Shown here: positions 1 to 4,069 of the stretch, piece after piece
How positions within the stretch are numbered: position 1 is the first letter of the stretch
How the letters are laid out: the number at the start of each line of letters is the position of its first letter
Assembly (NCBI GenBank): GCA_947074125.1
Contig: CAMTOM010000098.1
Coordinates: 1 to 6,124 of the forward strand
Direction of reading: 5' to 3'
Length of the DNA stretch: 6,124 nucleotides
DNA from: an uncultured Desulfovibrionaceae bacterium
GTDB taxonomy: Bacteria > Desulfobacterota > Desulfovibrionia > Desulfovibrionales > Desulfovibrionaceae
Notes under the pieces: model-generated
What the model was told of the DNA's origin: nothing
Database searches by the model: none
Seen by the model: the letters and a program-made list of their open reading frames with translations, nothing else
Made by a program: the position numbers and the translations under genes

Positions 1-17
1 GTCTGGAGGATAAGTAA

Positions 18-140
18 ATGATTATGGCTGGATATAGAGCAGAGGAACAGCTGGACGTGTGGTTTCGCGTTCAGCGCTCTTTCAGGCATTGGGTAGAATT
101 GAGAGGTGGAGTGAGGATTTTTTGGGGGAACCTTTTGTGA
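18..140 (+). CDS. Doubtful 40-codon reading frame
   Basis: An ATG at 18 is preceded by GGAGG (5-9) at an 8-base distance, which is a good ribosome binding site. The frame stays open for 40 codons and stops with TGA at 138-140, inside the palindrome at 124-155. The predicted peptide (MIMAGYRAEEQLDVWF…) is basic and tryptophan-containing and matches no family I recognise. All three plus-strand frames entering from the left edge hit stops within the first 21 bases, so the GGAGG may instead belong to the end of a gene lying to the left. Ending within a repeat element argues against a real gene. Confidence 0.15.
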   Translation: MIMAGYRAEEQLDVWFRVQRSFRHWVELRGGVRIFWGNLL

Positions 141-155
141 ACAAAAGGTTCCCCC
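124..155. repeat. Perfect 15-bp inverted repeat (REP-like palindrome)
   Basis: GGGGGAACCTTTTGT and its exact reverse complement are separated by only GA (139-140). The T tract lies before the stem on the plus strand (117-123), so neither strand has the usual stem followed by U run of an intrinsic terminator. The C-rich flank (156-166) continues the pattern. I associate very similar palindromes with dispersed intergenic repeats in Desulfovibrio-type genomes, which is recollection rather than a search. Here it lies downstream of mutY, where it could still stabilise or end transcripts. Confidence 0.8.
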
Positions 156-167
156 ACGCCCCCTCCT

Positions 168-190
168 AAACACTTTGCTAAGGGTGTTTT
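168..190 (+). terminator. Weak hairpin with short T tail
   Basis: AAACACTTT (168-176) can pair with AGGGTGTTT (181-189) around the loop GCTA, giving nine pairs of which two are G-U, so it folds only as plus-strand RNA. T residues 187-190 make a short tail, part of which is in the stem. It could terminate a transcript entering from the left edge. The stem is AT-rich, so the call is weak. Confidence 0.25.
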
Positions 191-291
191 CTGTGTGCGT
201 GGGGGGACGGGGTCATCTGTGGTCTCGGCGTTGCCGTGCATTGATGCTTCCTGTCGGCGTTGGGACAGAGATTGGCAAAGAGGCTTTTCAC
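178..291 (-). CDS. Possible 37-residue small protein downstream of mutY
   Basis: On the minus strand a GTG (291-289) sits 8 bases after AAGGAG (305-300), an almost ideal ribosome binding site within an A-rich stretch. The frame gives VKSLFANLCPNADRKHQC… and ends with TAG at 180-178. The N-terminal half looks protein-like, with two cysteines nine residues apart (C9, C18); the C-terminal half is rich in Pro, His and Thr and looks less convincing. The frame is also open upstream, where a second L-C-P-D-V-N-R segment is encoded 32 codons earlier by a diverged copy of the same DNA. No family recognised. It may be a small gene, a decayed remnant or chance. Confidence 0.22.
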   Translation of the reverse strand: MKSLFANLCPNADRKHQCTATPRPQMTPSPHAHRKHP

Positions 292-376
292 ATCAATAAC
301 TCCTTTTTTTGTCGATGGTGATGAAAGACAAATGTTGTTGCGGATTCTGTTGACGTCGGGACAGAGGCTGAGGGGA

Positions 377-1546
377 TTATTTTTCCGCTCTTTCGTGAAG
401 AAGGGGAGTGTTTGTGAGTGTGTCTGCCAGTTTGCGATGCGCCGCAGGCATGGCATATGCGCTGAGACCAGAAAGCGTTTCCCAGCGGTACTCTGTAGCC
501 GCCTCAAGTATTGGTGGTGTGGGAGGGGTATTTTGTGCTGATTGGGGGGAGATACTGTTTTGTACTGACTGGAGAGGGGGCGTGCTGAGTGTCAGTGAAA
601 AGCAGTGCAGTGTAATACGATAATTGGTATAGCTGTGGCGAATGACTGTCAGTTTGTTTGTAATGCCTACCTCAAAGCCTGTTTCTTCCTTGAATTCGCG
701 GCAAATGGCTTCCTCTGGACTTTCGTCCGCTTCAATACGACCGCCAGGAAATTCCCAGAGATTTCCCCAAATGCCCTTGGGCAGGCGTTTTTGAATGAAG
801 ATATGGTCAGCAACATATAAAATGCCCGTAACAGCTTGTGCCTGGTGGATAGTTGCTTTTTGGGCTGCGACAGGGCGTTCACTGACAATATTGAGTCGGA
901 GGCTCTGGCAGAGATGAGCGAGAGGGCACTTTGGGCAGCGCGGGCTTTTATTGCAGATAAGAGCTCCAAGCTCCATCATCGCCTGATTGTATTCACGCGC
1001 TTTGCCCGTAGGTAACAGAACAGAAGACAGCGCCTCAATATGTTTACGCGCCTGTTCCTGTTTGACAGGGACATCAATATCGAAACAGCGAGCGAGCACA
1101 CGTTCCACATTGGCATCAATGCAGGGAATGTCTTCCTGAAAAGCGATGCTTGCGATGGCGGCAGCCGTATATGGGCCTATGCCTGGCAGAAGGCGGATAT
1201 CCTCAACGTGTGAGGGGAATGTGCCGTGATGCTTTTGGCAGATAGTCTGGGCGGCTTTGTGGAGATTTCTGGCACGTGAATAATAGCCGAGGCCTTCCCA
1301 GAGGCGTAAAATTTCTTCCTCACTTGCGTGTGCAACAGAAAGAATGTCTGGAAGATGGCGCATCCACCGCTGAAAATAGGTGACGCCACGCTCCATTTGT
1401 GTTTGCTGGAGCATGATTTCTGATATCCAGACTTCATATGGCGTGTAGTGGGTTCGCCAGGGGAGCGGGCGCATATTGTGAGTGAACCAGTCGAGGAGCT
1501 GTTTTTGAAAATCTTCTCGGCACGCGGTATCAGGTAGGGTGTACAT
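377..1546 (-). CDS. mutY: A/G-specific adenine glycosylase with MutT-like Nudix domain
   Basis: MutY removes adenine mispaired with 8-oxoguanine in cytoplasmic base-excision repair. The 389-residue product shows P-W-R at 29-31, catalytic glutamate E43 in WISEIMLQQTQ, the helix-hairpin-helix LPGIGPYTAAA (120-130), catalytic aspartate D144 in IDANVERVLAR, and cluster cysteines C198, C204, C207 and C213. The first cysteine spacing is five residues; the family usually has six. The C-terminal half is a Nudix domain with a complete box (G269, E275, R283, E284, E287, E288, G290) preceded by WEFPGG, much closer to MutT than to the degenerate domain of E. coli MutY. Residues about 322-349 form a Gln/Pro/Ser-rich insertion with a nine-residue tandem repeat, which explains some of the extra length over the usual ~350. 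The ATG at 1546 is the only usable start, since no ATG, GTG or TTG follows in frame before M25. There is no good Shine-Dalgarno sequence. It is transcribed divergently from ppiB. Confidence 0.97.
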   Translation of the reverse strand: MYTLPDTACREDFQKQLLDWFTHNMRPLPWRTHYTPYEVWISEIMLQQTQMERGVTYFQRWMRHLPDILSVAHASEEEILRLWEGLGYYSRARNLHKAAQTICQKHHGTFPSHVEDIRLLPGIGPYTAAAIASIAFQEDIPCIDANVERVLARCFDIDVPVKQEQARKHIEALSSVLLPTGKAREYNQAMMELGALICNKSPRCPKCPLAHLCQSLRLNIVSERPVAAQKATIHQAQAVTGILYVADHIFIQKRLPKGIWGNLWEFPGGRIEADESPEEAICREFKEETGFEVGITNKLTVIRHSYTNYRITLHCFSLTLSTPPLQSVQNSISPQSAQNTPPTPPILEAATEYRWETLSGLSAYAMPAAHRKLADTLTNTPLLHERAEK

Positions 1547-1552
1547 TACGCC

Positions 1553-1581
1553 CGTATATCCTGCGAGAGAGATATTTGCAA
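1553..1581 (-). promoter_or_regulatory. Putative mutY promoter
   Basis: On the minus strand TTGCAA (1581-1576) and TATACG (1558-1553) are separated by exactly 17 bases; each matches 4 of 6 consensus positions. Transcription would begin near base 1546, which is the A of the mutY ATG, so the mRNA may be nearly leaderless. That agrees with the lack of a close Shine-Dalgarno sequence. The evidence is sequence match only. Confidence 0.4.
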
Positions 1582-1604
1582 ATTTACTGGCCTTGACCTA
1601 TGCT
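1574..1604 (+). promoter_or_regulatory. Putative ppiB promoter sharing the palindromic -35 with mutY
   Basis: ATTTGCAAAT (1574-1583) is a perfect 10-bp palindrome. Its core TTGCAA (1576-1581) reads the same on both strands and on the plus strand is 17 bases before TATGCT (1599-1604), 4 of 6 matches to the -10 consensus. The two -10 elements are placed symmetrically around the palindrome. A competing -35, TTGACC (1593-1598), fits consensus better but has only a poor -10 (TGGAAC, 1616-1621) at the right distance. The palindrome could also bind a regulator. Confidence 0.35.
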
Positions 1605-1674
1605 GGCAGGCTGCATGGAACCACAGCTCTTGTGGAGATGCTGTGCTTTTTGAAAACGTTTAAGGAGTAGATTC

Positions 1675-2181
1675 ATGGCAAATCCTACAGTGTTAATCGA
1701 AACGTCCTCTGGCGATATTCTGGTAGAACTTTTTGCAGATAAGGCACCGGAAACTGTTGCGAACTTTCTTCAGTATGTTGATGATGGTTTTTATACCAAT
1801 ACTATTTTTCACCGCGTGATCAGTGGTTTTATGATTCAGGGCGGTGGTCTTGGCGTGCGTATGGACGAAAAGCCCACACGTGCTCCTGTGAAAAATGAAG
1901 CGAATAATGGCTTGAAAAATGATCGTGGTACCATTGCGATGGCACGTACCATGGATCCTCATAGCGCTTCAGCCCAGTTCTTTATCAATCATGCTGACAA
2001 TGATTTTCTGAATCACTCAGAACCAACCACACAAGGTTGGGGTTATTGTGTTTTTGGCAAAGTCACTGAAGGTATGGATACCATGGAAAAGATTGCAAAA
2101 AGCAAGACAAAATCCGTTGGTATGCATGATGATGTTCCTGTAGATATGGTCGTCATTACTGGCGTAAGCCGTTTTGAATAG
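1675..2181 (+). CDS. ppiB: Cytoplasmic cyclophilin-type peptidyl-prolyl cis-trans isomerase
   Basis: The product catalyses cis-trans isomerisation of X-Pro peptide bonds and helps protein folding in the cytoplasm; no signal peptide is visible. At 168 residues it has the usual length of a bacterial single-domain cyclophilin. The hallmark FHRVISGFMIQGG (45-57) carries the catalytic arginine R47 and Q55; the SAQFFIN segment (99-105) and the VFGKV strand (126-130) complete the fold. W122 in GWGY lies about where cyclophilin A has its cyclosporin-contacting tryptophan, while E. coli PpiB has Phe nearby. The ATG follows AAGGAG (1662-1667) by 7 bases. The start MANPTVLIETSSGD is typical. amrA follows after 32 bases, so the two are probably co-transcribed. 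Confidence 0.96.
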   Translation: MANPTVLIETSSGDILVELFADKAPETVANFLQYVDDGFYTNTIFHRVISGFMIQGGGLGVRMDEKPTRAPVKNEANNGLKNDRGTIAMARTMDPHSASAQFFINHADNDFLNHSEPTTQGWGYCVFGKVTEGMDTMEKIAKSKTKSVGMHDDVPVDMVVITGVSRFE

Positions 2182-2213
2182 TATTTGAGAAAGGCATCCT
2201 GTTTGGAGGCAAT

Positions 2214-2789
2214 ATGGCGATTTCGCTGGTTTTGAGTGATGAGGAAAAGACCTATCTTGGTTGTGTGGCCTGCATGAGTATTGAAGCAGGTTTTTCAGGT
2301 GCGCCTCTTGATGTAACCGCTTTGCCTGAGCCTCCTGCTGATGGAAGATTACGGGAGCAGTGGGGTTCTTTTGTTACGCTGAACGGACGGGAAGGACACC
2401 TGCGCGGCTGTATCGGAACCTTTGTGGGGCGTGAACCGCTGTACCATAACATATCGCACATGGCATATGCAGCGGCATTTCGGGATCAGCGTTTTCCGCC
2501 GCTTCGTCAGGAAGAATGGGCGGGTGTGAGCCTGCACATTTCCATTCTTGGTCCCATGACACTTTGTCCTGACACAGAGCAAATAGAGATCGGTACGCAT
2601 GGGCTGTTATTGCGTTTGCGTGGCAGCAGCGGGATCTTTTTGCCTCAGGTCGCTGTAGAAGCGAAATGGAACAGGCTGGAATATTTGGAGGGGCTGTGCC
2701 GCAAGGCAAAAGTTCCCCCGGGAAGCTGGAAAGATCCTGAAGCGCAGATATACTGGTATGAGGCACTGGTTTTTCCGGTTGTGCGCTAA
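2214..2789 (+). CDS. amrA: AMMECR1-domain protein (AmmeMemoRadiSam system protein A)
   Basis: The whole 191-residue product is one AMMECR1 domain. Visible signatures are G-S-F-V-T-L followed by LRGCIGTF (63-70), the NISHMAYAAAFRDQRFPPL stretch (79-97), the strand HISIL (108-112), GTHGLLLRL (127-135) and GIFLPQVA (140-147) leading into a W-N-x-x-E-Y-L-x-x-L-C helix. Bacterial members are often encoded with a Memo-like protein and a radical SAM enzyme; neither is in this window. The biochemical role is not settled, and proposals involve modification chemistry with those partners. No signal peptide or membrane segment is seen. The ATG is preceded by GGAGG (2205-2209) at a short 4-base spacing. 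Placement behind ppiB at 32 bases suggests one operon. I see no convincing terminator directly after it. Confidence 0.92.
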   Translation: MAISLVLSDEEKTYLGCVACMSIEAGFSGAPLDVTALPEPPADGRLREQWGSFVTLNGREGHLRGCIGTFVGREPLYHNISHMAYAAAFRDQRFPPLRQEEWAGVSLHISILGPMTLCPDTEQIEIGTHGLLLRLRGSSGIFLPQVAVEAKWNRLEYLEGLCRKAKVPPGSWKDPEAQIYWYEALVFPVVR

Positions 2790-2839
2790 AAGGAATGAAC
2801 TATTTGTATTTATTGGTTTTTGCTGGTAAAAAGATATAC

Positions 2840-2866
2840 TTGACTCTAGGAAGAAGTTTTTATAAG
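2840..2866 (+). promoter_or_regulatory. Putative promoter of the RNA-Abi module
   Basis: TTGACT (2840-2845) and TATAAG (2861-2866) each match 5 of 6 consensus bases. The spacer is 15 bases, shorter than the ideal 17, so the promoter may be weak or regulated. Transcription would begin near 2873, which is where the structured segment starts. The surroundings are strongly AT-rich, so chance matches are possible. Confidence 0.45.
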
Positions 2867-2872
2867 TAATTG

Positions 2873-2950
2873 TCAACAGATCCCGCTGCGCTGAGCCCTG
2901 TTTTAGTCTGGTACTAAATTGGAGATGCGAATATCATCGGGCTTTTTTTT
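2873..2950 (+). ncRNA. Candidate structured RNA, possible AbiF-type RNA antitoxin
   Basis: Between a promoter-like pair and the Abi reading frame lies a segment of about 78 bases that ends in eight T residues. It can fold as a three-way junction. An outer stem pairs AGCCC (2894-2898) with GGGCT (2939-2943). Inside are hairpin A, TTTAGT/ACTAAA (2902-2907 with 2913-2918, loop CTGGT), and hairpin B, GATG/CATC (2924-2927 with 2935-2938), which abuts the outer stem. The 5' part (2873-2893) can pair CAGA (2877-2880) with TCTG (2907-2910), a possible pseudoknot. AbiF genes are reported to have an associated conserved non-coding RNA that acts as antitoxin; identity with that RNA is inferred from position and fold, not from a covariance-model match. 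It could instead be just a 5' leader. Confidence 0.45.
2894..2950 (+). terminator. Terminator-like end of the candidate RNA
   Basis: GGGCT (2939-2943) runs straight into an eight-T tract (2943-2950), and its partner AGCCC lies at 2894-2898 across a structured 40-base interior. The five-base-pair GC-rich closing stem is short for a classical terminator, although coaxial stacking on the GATG/CATC hairpin would help. An alternative partner for CGGG (2938-2941) is CCCG (2882-2885). Partial readthrough would supply the downstream Abi mRNA, as in RNA-antitoxin operons. Confidence 0.4.
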
Positions 2951-2974
2951 ATTAACCACCCGTCACCATCACTC

Positions 2975-3865
2975 ATTTTTCAAAAGCCCCCACTTTCATG
3001 GGAAGAGCTGTGCTTGCATTTACAAATTGCTGGTCTTGATATTGACTGTAAATATGCAGCGCAACGCATGGAACATGTTGGCTATTATCGCTTCAAAGGG
3101 TATGCGTATTTTTTCAAAGAGAAAAATAGGCGTTTTCGTAATGGCACAACGTATACCCAGATTTGGGATTTATATCGTTTTGACAGAAAGCTGCGTTTGC
3201 TGACTCTTGATGCGATAGAACGTATTGAGGTTTCAGTTAAAGCTGTGCTGTCTGATACGATGAGCCGAAAGTATGGATCGCATTGGTGGGATCGGGAAGA
3301 GGTATTTAAAAAAGATCGAGAGAAGTTTTTAGACTGTGCTGCGGAGCGAACTGGAAGAGAAAAGAAGAAGAAACGAACAGAGTATACAGAGCATTATTAT
3401 AAAAAATATGATGCTCCTGGATTGCCTCCATCATGGATGCTCATACCATGTCTTACTCTAGGGGATTTATGTGCTACTCTTTTTTCTTTACGTGGAGCAG
3501 AAAAGGCATTGATAGCAAAGATATATGGTTTTGATCAGAAAGAATTGCTTTCATGGCTCAATTCTTTGCGTTTCGTGAGGAATGTATGTGCACATCATGG
3601 CAGGCTATGGATTAAAAAAAATACATCCTCGCCTTGTCGTCCTCTCAGCCTTGGGAAGGAATGGGTATGGGAGAATGGGAAAGAGAGGCAATATTTTGCA
3701 ACTGTAGTTATTCTTTCTGCTTTTCTTTCGCGAATCAATATAATGACATGGAGAGAAAAACTGAAAAAGCTTTTTGATGAATTCCCAATGATAGCAGAAA
3801 ATGAGGTAATGATGGCAGCAATGGGATTCCCATCGAAATGGTATGAGCGTATTCTTGAGCTCTGA
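2975..3865 (+). CDS. Abi_2 (AbiD/AbiF) family HEPN protein, probable abortive-infection toxin
   Basis: Family members give abortive phage infection; AbiF is described as a HEPN ribonuclease toxin held in check by an RNA. From ATT 2975 the product has 296 residues, the usual family length. It shows KPPLSWEEL (4-12), the H-V-G-Y-Y-R-F-K-G-Y segment (34-43), LYRFDRKLRLL (66-76) with the following DAIERIE helix (79-85), and the HEPN motif R-x4-H in RNVCAHHGRLW (R202, H207). A second R-x4-H match (RKYGSH, 98-103) may be chance. A lysine-rich stretch lies near 129-134. The first canonical start is TTG 3014, with GGAAG 8 bases before it, but that would remove the family's KPPLS N-terminus. In frame upstream there are only ATT and CTG codons back to the stop at 2915, so the start may be ATT 2975 or the gene has lost its start. 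Base composition is more AT-rich than its neighbours, suggesting transfer. Function is inferred from family. Confidence 0.85.
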   Translation: MFQKPPLSWEELCLHLQIAGLDIDCKYAAQRMEHVGYYRFKGYAYFFKEKNRRFRNGTTYTQIWDLYRFDRKLRLLTLDAIERIEVSVKAVLSDTMSRKYGSHWWDREEVFKKDREKFLDCAAERTGREKKKKRTEYTEHYYKKYDAPGLPPSWMLIPCLTLGDLCATLFSLRGAEKALIAKIYGFDQKELLSWLNSLRFVRNVCAHHGRLWIKKNTSSPCRPLSLGKEWVWENGKERQYFATVVILSAFLSRINIMTWREKLKKLFDEFPMIAENEVMMAAMGFPSKWYERILEL

Positions 3866-3912
3866 TTTAGAAGACGTGTGTTGCGAGATTGGGGGGTGGC
3901 ATAGAAAAATGC

Positions 3913-3941
3913 TTGACGGGGCGCTGCGAAGTTGCTATGTC
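3913..3941 (+). promoter_or_regulatory. Strong promoter of the rimP-nusA operon leader
   Basis: TTGACG (3913-3918, 5 of 6 matches) is 17 bases before TATGTC (3936-3941), which carries an extended -10 TG at 3933-3934. The GCAT/ATGC mini-inverted repeat (3899-3912) touches the -35. The predicted start is near 3948. This is the best promoter match in the window and is correctly placed for an operon of essential genes. Confidence 0.7.
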
Positions 3942-3947
3942 TCCTCC

Positions 3948-4043
3948 GTCTCGGTTGATGCGCGCTTCGTCGCGTATTGCTAGCATCCTGATGACGAACG
4001 ATTGTTCACAACGGGGTGGCCTGATTCAGGCCCCCTTTTTTTT
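3948..4043 (+). ncRNA. Structured 5' leader of rimP-nusA (candidate attenuator)
   Basis: The transcript from the promoter above would carry about 95 untranslated bases before a terminator. It contains a strong hairpin ATGCGCG/CGCGTAT (3958-3964 with 3971-3977, one G-U pair, loop CTTCGT), a weak GAAC/GTTC hairpin (3996-3999 with 4004-4007), and CCTGA (3986-3990), which could pair with TCAGG (4026-4030) in the terminator stem. That pairing, only five bases, is the only antiterminator I could find. Leaders with terminators ahead of rimP are known in other bacteria (a rimP leader is listed in Rfam, from recall). NusA affects termination, so autoregulation is plausible but unproven. A free small RNA is the alternative. 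Confidence 0.5.
4013..4043 (+). terminator. Intrinsic terminator just upstream of rimP
   Basis: GGCCTG (4018-4023) pairs with CAGGCC (4027-4032) around ATT, and GGG (4014-4016) extends the stem with CCC (4033-4035) if T4017 bulges. Eight T residues follow (4036-4043). This is a textbook Rho-independent terminator, and it ends only 12 bases before the rimP ribosome binding site, so it must lie inside the operon leader or end a separate small transcript. It could also stop readthrough from the Abi gene, which has no obvious terminator of its own. Confidence 0.85.
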
Positions 4044-4069
4044 GTACTTTTATCCAGGAATTTATTGTT

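Noticed and set aside
2374..2766. 130-codon minus-strand frame antisense to amrA
   Set aside because: Shadow of a clear AMMECR1 domain on the other strand; no ribosome binding site or motif.
2873..2943. tRNA-like or tmRNA-like gene in the region before the Abi gene
   Set aside because: No acceptor stem, no T-arm consensus and no CCA context could be found.
2919..3203. 94-codon plus-strand frame overlapping the start of the Abi gene
   Set aside because: Out of frame with the conserved Abi sequence and has no family features; kept only as the possible upstream partner in the T8 slippage idea.
3866..4069. A tRNA gene ahead of rimP, as in the E. coli metY-rimP-nusA operon
   Set aside because: The leader has no cloverleaf or T-loop sequence; it holds hairpins and a terminator instead.
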